Assembly: GCA_903848795.1 (NCBI GenBank)
Contig: CAINHC010000045.1
Span: forward strand, 1-45,567
DNA length: 45,567 nt
Source of the DNA: an uncultured bacterium
GTDB lineage: Bacteria; Patescibacteriota; Minisyncoccia; Phycocordibacterales; CAIZLB01
Direction of reading: 5' to 3'
Shown piece by piece: positions 27,858-34,073 of this stretch (position 1 is the stretch's first letter; each line of letters begins with the position of its first letter). A model generated the notes under the pieces. The model saw nothing but the letters and a program-made list of their open reading frames with translations. It had not been told where the DNA came from and did no database searches. The translations under genes were made by a program, and so were the position numbers.

Positions 27858-28091
27858 ATGAATAATACAAAAGAAAAAAAGAAAAAAGAGGGAAGTCTTT
27901 TATATGCAAAATTTCAAAGAAGTTCTGAAGTTCCATCTATGATATTGTTTCTAATTAGGAAACACATTGTAAAAACTGAACGGGCAGCTATCGCTCTAAT
28001 ACTATTTGTCGTTATCGTATTTGCATTGATTAGCATTGACCTGTTTTCAACATGTTATATTGATCCAGTTTTTATTAATGCAATTAATTAA
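27858..28091 (+). CDS. Small single-pass membrane protein (family member A)
   Basis: A 77-residue protein with a Lys-rich start, LLYAKFQRSSEVPSM, an amphipathic IRKHIVKTERAA stretch and one membrane helix (about 43-62). It is clearly related to the protein at 39121 (ILYSKFQKSSETPT, ISRGIVKNEDNA) and more weakly to that at 42166. TATAAT at 27843-27848 precedes the ATG. It ends two bases before the next gene, so the two form an operon. The family is not recognised; function unknown. Confidence 0.8.
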   Translation: MNNTKEKKKKEGSLLYAKFQRSSEVPSMILFLIRKHIVKTERAAIALILFVVIVFALISIDLFSTCYIDPVFINAIN

Positions 28092-28093
28092 AA

Positions 28094-28918
28094 ATGGCTG
28101 ATAAGAAACCAGATCCAAAAAAAACGGGAGTAAAGCCTGCTACTCCAGCGGGACATATGTTTGAGTTGGAGGCAAAGATATTTTTGGTTGTGGTTTTTAT
28201 CGTGATTATATATCTAGCGACTGGTAGACACGTTTTGGAGAGTCTTGGATATAGTCAGGCTAATTCAATAAATTATTTTTCTGGTATCTTGAATAGTGGA
28301 CTCGATTTGTTCAATGGTATTTTTAATATGGTAATTTTTCTTTCAGTCTTTTTGATTTTAATTTTTGTGTTAGGTTCAATCTATTTTAAATATAAACATA
28401 AGGAGGTTTTGACATTATATAAAACGAGTTTGCCAAAGGGGTATGTGGCGAGTCTTTCAAGTACAGCTAAGGCTGTTGCTGGCGGAGTAGCAGGGTCAGG
28501 GGTTTTTGGTGCGGTAGAAGGTGCGACAAGCTTGGCAGCTAATGGCGTAGGTGGAGCGGGTGATATGGTCGGCGCTGGTAAGCCCGTACTTAACAATTCT
28601 GGAGAAAATAAAAAATGGATTGAAATTGAAAGACATATGGCGTCCATGAATTCTTCTGAGTGGAGGATGGCCATCCTTGAAGCAGATATTTTATTATATG
28701 AAATGCTTGAGCAAATGGGATACGAAGGTGATACGATAGCAGATAAGTTGAAGGTTATTGAGGCATCGGATTTTAATAATCTAGACTCTGCTTGGAGGGC
28801 GCATAAGGTTAGAAATACCATCGCTCACGAGGGTGCGTCTTATGAAATGTCACATGAACAGGCTAGAAATACTATTGATTTGTATAGGAAGGTTTTTGAG
28901 GAGTTTTATTTTATCTAG
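28094..28918 (+). CDS. Membrane protein with C-terminal HEPN-like helical domain
   Basis: A 274-residue protein with two membrane helices (about 23-42 and 75-98), a Gly/Ala-rich linker (125-170) and a helical C-terminal domain. The end carries KVRNTIAHEG, an R-x4-H pattern as in HEPN nucleotidyl/RNase domains, preceded by WRMAILEADILLYEMLEQMGY, typical of the helical bundle. HEPN-like domains often cut RNA or regulate. Here the domain is membrane-tethered, probably in the cytoplasm. It is preceded by a small membrane protein two bases upstream. Function unknown. Confidence 0.75.
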   Translation: MADKKPDPKKTGVKPATPAGHMFELEAKIFLVVVFIVIIYLATGRHVLESLGYSQANSINYFSGILNSGLDLFNGIFNMVIFLSVFLILIFVLGSIYFKYKHKEVLTLYKTSLPKGYVASLSSTAKAVAGGVAGSGVFGAVEGATSLAANGVGGAGDMVGAGKPVLNNSGENKKWIEIERHMASMNSSEWRMAILEADILLYEMLEQMGYEGDTIADKLKVIEASDFNNLDSAWRAHKVRNTIAHEGASYEMSHEQARNTIDLYRKVFEEFYFI

Positions 28919-28948
28919 GGGATTTCTTGATAATTTGCGCATCAAAAT

Positions 28949-28977
28949 TTGATTTTTTATGAGGAATGTTATATAGT
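28949..28977 (+). promoter_or_regulatory. Promoter of the intron-containing tRNA
   Basis: TTGATT (28949-28954) and TATAGT (28972-28977) are exactly 17 bases apart. Start would be near 28985, just before a hairpin (ACACTAA with TTTAGTGT) in the leader, 28 bases ahead of the tRNA 5' end. Confidence 0.7.
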
Positions 28978-29012
28978 ACTAACACACTAATATTTAGTGT
29001 GAAATTTGAAAT

Positions 29013-29313
29013 TGCGGGGGAGTGTTACAGTCGCACGCGAGGCTCAACTAGGGCTCATAGAACAGCGATGATCTATGGAAAACATCCATCAAATTCGGTG
29101 AAACCTCTGTAGTAAAATACGTGGCAATACCGAGCCAAGCTTGTCTTTTTTAAAGACTTGAAGGTGTAGAGACTAGACGGTGGACTCTGTTTTAGACTTC
29201 GGTTTAGGGCAGATGAAGGTATAGTCCAGACTCCAAATTACTTTTAAGTAAACAGTGAAAGCTGTAGTAGTAAGCATAACCTTGTAGATCTGGTGCAATT
29301 CCAGACTCCGCAA
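29013..29313 (+). tRNA. tRNA with CAU anticodon, split by a group I intron (possible initiator)
   Basis: Exons are 29013-29044 and 29275-29313. Joined, they give acceptor TGCGGGG with CTCCGCA, a short D arm GTGT/GCAC, anticodon arm CGAGG-CTCATAA-CCTTG (anticodon CAU) and T arm TCTGG/CCAGA. A at positions 72 and 73 and the GCGGGG acceptor recall initiator tRNA. The elbow is abnormal: the D loop has no GG pair, and the T loop reads TGCAATT with G in place of U55. The three stacked G-C pairs of the initiator anticodon stem are incomplete. It may be a divergent initiator, a Met or Ile2 tRNA, or a decaying gene. Confidence 0.75.
29045..29274 (+). ncRNA. Self-splicing group I intron (IC3-like, Azoarcus type)
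   Basis: About 230 bases inside the anticodon loop of the CAU tRNA, with no reading frame of its own. Core boxes are recognisable: AAATTCGGTGAAACCT at 29091, GGCAATACCGAGCCAAGC at 29123, GGTGTAGAGACTAGACGG at 29163 and AAGGTATAGTCC at 29216. The 5' splice site follows U33, which can form the U-G wobble with the internal guide (GGCT/GGGCTC near 29050). The last base is G (29274). These boxes match the small tRNA introns of Azoarcus and cyanobacteria. Confidence 0.9.
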
Positions 29314-29322
29314 CAATTTAAC

Positions 29323-29351
29323 AAAGAGGCCGCCGTATGGGGGCTTTTTTT
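29323..29351 (+). terminator. Rho-independent terminator of the split tRNA
   Basis: A GC-rich hairpin (AAAGAGGCC with GGGGGCTTT) followed by a run of seven T, ten bases after the tRNA 3' end. Confidence 0.75.
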
Positions 29352-29449
29352 GTTTGGATAAATTCAAAGGGTCGAGGCGCTGGTGTGTATAAATATAGCA
29401 AGAATCAAAAGCTTGAAAAAAGGGTGATTCTGTAATATAGTATCACTAC

Positions 29450-29523
29450 GTCGACGTAGCTCAGTTGGTTAGAGCGTGGGACTCATAAGCCCAAGGTCGG
29501 AGGTTCGATCCCTCCCGTCGACA
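29450..29523 (+). tRNA. tRNA-Met (anticodon CAU)
   Basis: Acceptor GTCGACG with CGTCGAC and A73. The D arm GCTC/GAGC contains the GG of the D loop. The anticodon loop is CTCATAA, and the T arm GGAGG/CCTCC has loop TTCGATC. The anticodon stem has one A-G mismatch at its loop end. The G1-C72 pair marks it as elongator Met (or Ile2 if lysidine-modified). Confidence 0.92.
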
Positions 29524-29577
29524 CAATAAGGTTCGGGGTGATTTTTTGGCGTTACACCTGGCTAGGTCCAGATTTAG

Positions 29578-29586
29578 TTATCCACA
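29578..29586 (+). promoter_or_regulatory. DnaA-box-like 9-mer
   Basis: A second perfect TTATCCACA, between tRNA-Met and the homing endonuclease. It is isolated, so no origin is claimed. Confidence 0.25.
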
Positions 29587-29652
29587 AATTGTTAGATTTC
29601 TTTACTTTTTCTTTGGGTTTTAAATAGGCGAGGTGTTGTGTAGAATATTGAT

Positions 29653-30315
29653 ATGCCGATATTTAAAAATATTAATAAAGACTTTTTTAAAGTTTGGTCA
29701 AATGATATGGCTTATATCTTGGGCTTTTTGTTTGCTGATGGTAACATAATGAAAACCAAAAGAAATACTCATTTCGTTTCTTTTTACACAGCTGACAAAG
29801 AATTACTCGTGTCTATGTCTAAAATAATGGAGTCATCGCATAAAGTATCTGAAAGAAGATCAGAGACTGGGTCTGTGTATAGAATACAGATTGGCAGTAA
29901 AGAAATATTTGATGATCTTGTAGCTCTTGGGCTTACTCCAAACAAATCACTTCGTATGAAATTCCCTTTTGTCCCTAAAGAGTATGAGGGAGATTTTATT
30001 AGGGGTTATTTTGATGGCGATGGTAATGTTTGGGTTGGCTATGGACATAAAACAAGGCGTAAACCGACTCTAAATATGCTCACAGGTTTTACTTGTGCTA
30101 GTAAAGCATTCTTGGAGAGCTTAGCTGTTGTTTTAAAGGAGCTGGGAGTTGTGGGTGGTAGTGTCTTTAAGGTCAAAAACCTGAATTGTGGACGGTTACA
30201 ATACAGTACCCAAGACTCTTTGAAAATTTACAAAATCATGTATAATACCAATAGTAAGCTTTGTTTAGATAGAAAGAAGCTTACTTTTGAGAGATTTATG
30301 AAAATGCGGGCGTAG
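29653..30315 (+). CDS. LAGLIDADG homing endonuclease (free-standing)
   Basis: A 220-residue protein with two LAGLIDADG helices, AYILGFLFADGNI (about 20-32) and FIRGYFDGDGNV (about 116-127). The two acidic residues needed for metal binding are present, so it should be a monomeric enzyme that cuts a long asymmetric site. Its last bases lie inside tRNA-Asp: the TAG stop is T8-A9-G10 of that tRNA. It sits between two tRNA genes, about 340 bases after a tRNA with a group I intron that has no enzyme inside. It probably drives mobility of the intron or of this tRNA region; the target is not shown. Confidence 0.88.
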   Translation: MPIFKNINKDFFKVWSNDMAYILGFLFADGNIMKTKRNTHFVSFYTADKELLVSMSKIMESSHKVSERRSETGSVYRIQIGSKEIFDDLVALGLTPNKSLRMKFPFVPKEYEGDFIRGYFDGDGNVWVGYGHKTRRKPTLNMLTGFTCASKAFLESLAVVLKELGVVGGSVFKVKNLNCGRLQYSTQDSLKIYKIMYNTNSKLCLDRKKLTFERFMKMRA

Positions 30316-30377
30316 TTCAACGGTAGAATATCCTCCTGTCACGAGGAAGGTCGTGGGGTCAGCACCCATCGCCCGCG
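30306..30377 (+). tRNA. tRNA-Asp (anticodon GUC) with unusual T loop
   Basis: Acceptor GCGGGCG with CGCCCGC and G73, the Asp identity base. The anticodon arm is TCCTC-CTGTCAC-GAGGA. The D loop keeps GG. The T stem GTGGG/CCCAT pairs with one wobble, but the loop is GTCAGCA, with G54 and G58 instead of T54 and A58. Its first ten bases are also the end of the homing endonuclease gene. Confidence 0.88.
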
Positions 30378-30394
30378 CAAATGATACAAACAAC

Positions 30395-30424
30395 AAAATA
30401 CCTGCCGTTTGGTGGGTATTTTTG
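30395..30424 (+). terminator. Rho-independent terminator after tRNA-Asp
   Basis: AAAATACCTGCC and GGTGGGTATTTT pair over 12 positions (two G-T wobbles) around a 4-base loop, followed by T-rich sequence. Confidence 0.75.
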
Positions 30425-30450
30425 TTTCAAACCTGATATACTTTTAATAT

Positions 30451-31680
30451 ATGAAAAAGTTTATTATCGTTTTGTCACAAATCATACTTTATTGGTTCAT
30501 CGTAATTGCAATATCTACAATATTCATCCCATTGATTTTAAAAGATAAGGACTTGCATAACATGATTGTCGGTATGGTCTTGATATTAGCAACCATAATT
30601 GTTCCCTTGATAGTAATAAAATTAAAATATTTTAATTCACCAAAATCTGACCAAGCTACAGGTGTTGCTGGTAATATTTCAAACCTCTCTCCTATAAATA
30701 GTCTTTCTTATATTCCATCGGGACAAATACAAGGAATTGATAATTCAAAAAAAAGATTTTATTTAAAAGAGTTGATTAAAAGTATTATTAAGATATTAGT
30801 TACCTCAGCTCTGGTTTTTGTTATAATTATATTTATTTCCATGGTATTTTCCTTTGGGGCAGTCAAGAGTATTTACATTCAAACTTTCTTTGGAAATCAA
30901 GAAAATTATAATAAGGCTGTTGAGAAAGAAACAATATATGATCAGTCGTCTCTTGGTGATTATCAAAAATGTGACAAACTTGAATTGAAGGAAAAACAAT
31001 TTTGTCTTTGGTTGGCATCTGAGAAAAGTCTTGATACTAAAATTTGTGACAATATGAATTCAACTATATACCCAACAGATAGTATGTATTCTCAAGAAAG
31101 TTGCTACATTAATATGGCCGTCGAAAAGAACGATTACTCTGTTTGCGATAGAGTTTCTGACAAGAATAGTTGCAAAAGCGTGTTTACTAGAATGGACGCG
31201 CAAAGAAAAATTTGTGGGCCACTTTTTGGAAAAGATAAGACCCCGCGTTCTTCAGATTGTTATGATTATGCAGTAGCTCAAAAAACAAAAACTGCATGTG
31301 ATGGTCTTGTTGCGGCTGGGGGATCCAACTGGAAAGAGGAATGTGATATTTCCGCAGGACTCGTAAGTACATCTTCACTGTCTATCGTGCCCGTTAAAGT
31401 GGATGATTGTGTTATGACTAAGGTGGCCAAGGTTGGAAACGAAGTGAAGGGAGGCGTGGACTCGGGAAGTTCTATTGAGTATTTAAATGGGGTAAAGCAA
31501 CTATCTGAGGAAAAGATTCCACAAATTGATAGTTCACAAGTTGGAGATATTGTTCAATTGTGCCTGCGGTCATTACCAGATTGCAAGAGGTTGAAATCAG
31601 CAGGTAGTTTTTATGGTGTTAATAATATAAGTAGGGGAGCCGTGTGGACGCTGGCAGATTCAATTAAAAAATGTGATTAA
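30451..31680 (+). CDS. Membrane protein with Cys-rich repeat domain, unknown function
   Basis: A 409-residue protein with three predicted membrane helices (about 5-28, 37-57 and 111-135), then a soluble domain of repeated units. Each unit has a pattern near C-x3-A-x4-(D/E)-x3-C, as in CLWLASEKSLDTKIC, CYINMAVEKNDYSVC and CYDYAVAQKTKTAC. The even spacing of Cys suggests disulfide-stapled helical hairpins outside the membrane. The end (CLRSLPDCKRLKSA) has two more Cys. TATACT ends eight bases before the ATG. I do not recognise the family; it may be a surface protein. Followed after 8 bases by the kinase-like gene. Confidence 0.8.
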   Translation: MKKFIIVLSQIILYWFIVIAISTIFIPLILKDKDLHNMIVGMVLILATIIVPLIVIKLKYFNSPKSDQATGVAGNISNLSPINSLSYIPSGQIQGIDNSKKRFYLKELIKSIIKILVTSALVFVIIIFISMVFSFGAVKSIYIQTFFGNQENYNKAVEKETIYDQSSLGDYQKCDKLELKEKQFCLWLASEKSLDTKICDNMNSTIYPTDSMYSQESCYINMAVEKNDYSVCDRVSDKNSCKSVFTRMDAQRKICGPLFGKDKTPRSSDCYDYAVAQKTKTACDGLVAAGGSNWKEECDISAGLVSTSSLSIVPVKVDDCVMTKVAKVGNEVKGGVDSGSSIEYLNGVKQLSEEKIPQIDSSQVGDIVQLCLRSLPDCKRLKSAGSFYGVNNISRGAVWTLADSIKKCD

Positions 31681-31688
31681 TTTACTAT

Positions 31689-32633
31689 ATGAACACAGAT
31701 CATCTTGAGCTAGTTAAGTCGATTATAATAAAAGAAACGAAACAAGAACCTATCGAAATTAAACGAATGGTTATTGGTATTTGCAATGAAGTATATTCAG
31801 TGGCAATCCCATCAAGAAAGGTGATAGTCAGAATGAACACTGAAGCAAAGCAACTTAATGGAACAGAGAGAAATATTAAATTATTGTCATCGCTAGGAAT
31901 TAAAGTTCCGGAAATTATCGCTTCTGATTATAGTAAGGGCGATTGTCCAATGGCATATCAGGTACTCTCGTTTATTGAAGGGCAAGATCTGGGGCAGGTT
32001 ATTGAATCAATGACAGATGAACAGTTGATTGATTTAGCAAAGGAGATTGCAAATATTTTTAACAAGCTTGCGACTATTCCTACGAACGGTAGATTCGGTT
32101 GGGTGGGCGCTGATGAAAGCGAACTAGTTGATTCTTGGGCAGAAATAATGAAGCAAGATAAGATTGAGGAGAGAAATAATCAGACAGGTATTGTTGGGGA
32201 TGAACTAGTTGCGAAAGAAAAGGATCTCTATGAAAAGTACAAACCATATTTAAATGCTGTTAAATCAACCTTGTATTGCGATGATATAAGTTCAAAAAAT
32301 GTAATAATCCACGAAGGTAAGTTTGCTGGATTAATTGATTTGGATACCGTTATATATGGTGATCCGCTTGAAGCAGTCGGGGCGATTAAAACTTGTTGGT
32401 ATGGAACTCATCATGGAGAAGTTTATACTAATGCTGTCGAGCAGGAGTTGGGACTGAATGAGGAACAGAAAAATATTGTTACTGTCTATGCACTGTTCAA
32501 TCGAATTTTGTGGTTATCAGAGAAGGGAGTTAAATTTAATGAAAATACTTCCACAGATATTGATGAGGAGGCAGTGAAAAATGATAGGGAGGTGATTAAA
32601 CAACTATTTTTGGAAGTAGAAAAAACAAAATAA
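31689..32633 (+). CDS. Aminoglycoside-phosphotransferase-family kinase
   Basis: A 314-residue protein of the APH/choline kinase fold. The catalytic loop is YCDDISSKNVIIHEG (D-x4-N with the usual His replaced by Cys), and the metal-binding Asp lies in GLIDLDTVIYGDP. The N-lobe has IVRMNTEAKQ with the ATP-binding Lys position taken by another residue. Members phosphorylate small molecules such as aminoglycosides, sugars or choline. Nothing here identifies the substrate, so antibiotic resistance is not claimed. Confidence 0.85.
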   Translation: MNTDHLELVKSIIIKETKQEPIEIKRMVIGICNEVYSVAIPSRKVIVRMNTEAKQLNGTERNIKLLSSLGIKVPEIIASDYSKGDCPMAYQVLSFIEGQDLGQVIESMTDEQLIDLAKEIANIFNKLATIPTNGRFGWVGADESELVDSWAEIMKQDKIEERNNQTGIVGDELVAKEKDLYEKYKPYLNAVKSTLYCDDISSKNVIIHEGKFAGLIDLDTVIYGDPLEAVGAIKTCWYGTHHGEVYTNAVEQELGLNEEQKNIVTVYALFNRILWLSEKGVKFNENTSTDIDEEAVKNDREVIKQLFLEVEKTK

Positions 32634-32661
32634 ACAAAAACCACATTTCTGTGGCTTTTGT
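32634..32661. terminator. Bidirectional hairpin terminator
   Basis: ACAAAAACCACA and TGTGGCTTTTGT pair around a 4-base loop with A and T flanks, just after the kinase-like gene and 33 bases before the end of the convergent DUF5666 gene. Confidence 0.75.
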
Positions 32662-32693
32662 AATTGCTATTATTATTTTTAAATTAAAGGACC

Positions 32694-33218
32694 TTACTTT
32701 TTACCTGTAACCTTAGCGCCCATCTTTCCGTTAAATCCGAGTCTGTCCTTTCCCAACATCATTGAGTTATCTCTTATCTTTGTTGCTGTAACATTTGTTC
32801 CAGAAACTGTACCTTGTACTGACAAGACATCTCCAACAGTTATGCTTGCGACAGTACTTGTTGCATTACCTTTTATAACAACAGCATTACTTGCATCAAT
32901 TGTGTATATTATTGGTGCAGGAGGTGTAGTTGTTGTCACTGGAGTTGAAGTGCCTCTTTTGAATTCACGATGGGCGTTTTTGGTAACTGTGATTGTGTTA
33001 CCATTAACTGCTGTAACTTTTCCTACAACTTCTGGAAGCTGAGGTTTAACTCCAGTTGTACCTGGCTTGTGATTTTTCAATACTTTAGCTATACCCGTCT
33101 TGTGAATACCACTTGGCGTACTTGTGCTTGTTGATTCTGCGTTTGCAGAAGATGCAATGGCCATACTGGCTACCAAGGCGAATCCGGCTGTCATTAATGA
33201 AATTTGTTTAATGGTCAT
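32694..33218 (-). CDS. Secreted DUF5666-like protein
   Basis: A 174-residue protein with a clear signal peptide (basic start, hydrophobic core AGFALVASMAIA, cleavage likely after SANA). The mature part has a Thr/Ser-rich beginning and a beta-rich DUF5666-type unit: VVGKVTAVNGNTITVTK and later VVIKGNATSTVASI, then VGDVLSVQGTVSG. Such OB-like domains are common in exported Patescibacteria proteins; the role is unknown. It ends in a basic tail (MGAKVTGKK). Confidence 0.8.
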   Translation of the reverse strand: MTIKQISLMTAGFALVASMAIASSANAESTSTSTPSGIHKTGIAKVLKNHKPGTTGVKPQLPEVVGKVTAVNGNTITVTKNAHREFKRGTSTPVTTTTPPAPIIYTIDASNAVVIKGNATSTVASITVGDVLSVQGTVSGTNVTATKIRDNSMMLGKDRLGFNGKMGAKVTGKK

Positions 33219-33356
33219 GTTTTGTTTAATTATGTGTTTTTGAATTAATGGCTAAATTGTTAACTGAAAAGCCCTCTTTGCAGACTCTCATAGCTTAATA
33301 CGCACCAAACGTGTAAAAATTTCACTAATTTGATACAGATGATATATTATCTAGAT

Positions 33357-33392
33357 TTGACTATATTATACCATAATGTATACTTTGGTATA
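33357..33392 (+). promoter_or_regulatory. Promoter and palindromic operator of toxin-antitoxin module 2
   Basis: TTGACT (33357-33362) and TATACT (33379-33384) are 16 bases apart. TATACCA (33367-33373) and TGGTATA (33386-33392) form a perfect inverted repeat around the -10 box. The arms match those of module 1 (TACCAT and ATGGTA). Confidence 0.7.
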
Positions 33393-33670
33393 TGAATACA
33401 AAAACTATTTTAAATATTAAAACAGACAAGATTCTAAAAACTCGTGCCCAAGAAACAGCGGAGGAGTTAGGAATTCCTTTGAGTACAGCAATCAATGCTT
33501 TTTTGAAGCAATTTGTTCGTGAAAAAGAAATTACTCTCTCAGCAAATGAATATACCCCAACTCCTTATCTACAAAAGATTATTGTAGAGGCACGCAAGGA
33601 ATATGCGGAAGGTAAATCAAAAGACCCTCTTACTGGCAAGGAATTAATAGATCATCTTAAGAAGCTTTAG
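33392..33670 (+). CDS. RelB/DinJ-family antitoxin (module 2)
   Basis: A 92-residue ribbon-helix-helix antitoxin: a strand TILNIKTD, then KTRAQETAEELGIPLSTAIN (residues 17-36), then a toxin-binding tail with TPYLQKIIVEARKEYAEGKS. It is a paralogue of the module 1 antitoxin, with near-identical tail residues. It stops three bases before the toxin gene. The start is fixed by the -10 box seven bases upstream. Confidence 0.88.
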   Translation: MNTKTILNIKTDKILKTRAQETAEELGIPLSTAINAFLKQFVREKEITLSANEYTPTPYLQKIIVEARKEYAEGKSKDPLTGKELIDHLKKL

Positions 33671-33673
33671 AGC

Positions 33674-33934
33674 ATGAGGTATTTTTTGTCTAAAAACTTT
33701 GAAAAAAGTTTTAAAAAGATGCCGAAAAAAATAAAGGAGAATGTTATAAATAAATTAGAAATTTTTATTAATGATTTAATGGATGAGAGGTTGAATAATC
33801 ACTCGTCGTCGGGTAAATTTTCTGCGTATAGAAGTATTAATATCTCAGGAGATATAAGGGCTATATATAAGGTGGATAAGGATAATATTGCTATTTTTAT
33901 TGACATAGGAAGTCATAGCAAATTGTATTCGTAA
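33674..33934 (+). CDS. RelE/YafQ-family toxin (module 2)
   Basis: An 86-residue RelE-like toxin with FEKSFKKMPKKIKENV, SGKFSAYRSINISGDIRAIY and IDIGSHSKLYS, matching the module 1 toxin at the same motifs including the terminal His. A likely mRNA interferase neutralised by the upstream antitoxin. Confidence 0.87.
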   Translation: MRYFLSKNFEKSFKKMPKKIKENVINKLEIFINDLMDERLNNHSSSGKFSAYRSINISGDIRAIYKVDKDNIAIFIDIGSHSKLYS

Positions 33935-34061
33935 TTTATTTCACAAAAATTCCTGTCGCGTAAGCCGTAAGCCTGAGGTGCCTTACTTAAATCACATCAC
34001 CACCGTCGCCGCCGTGGTATCTACTTCGTCTTTTTTCTTGTCTAAAAAATATTGAATAGTG

Positions 34062-34067
34062 TATAAT
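34062..34067 (+). promoter_or_regulatory. -10 box of the NRAMP-like gene
   Basis: TATAAT ends six bases before the GTG at 34074, which favours that GTG over the upstream in-frame GTG at 34059 and indicates a leaderless message. Confidence 0.5.
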
Positions 34068-34073
34068 AATATC

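Noticed and set aside
28985-29320. tmRNA (ssrA) reading of the structured region before tRNA-Met
   Set aside because: The 5' end lacks the conserved tmRNA start pattern and no tag reading frame is seen, while the group I intron core boxes and the rejoined CAU anticodon arm explain the whole stretch.
31689-32633. Antibiotic resistance gene
   Set aside because: The fold is that of the aminoglycoside phosphotransferase family, but the family covers many substrates and no drug-specific residues can be identified.
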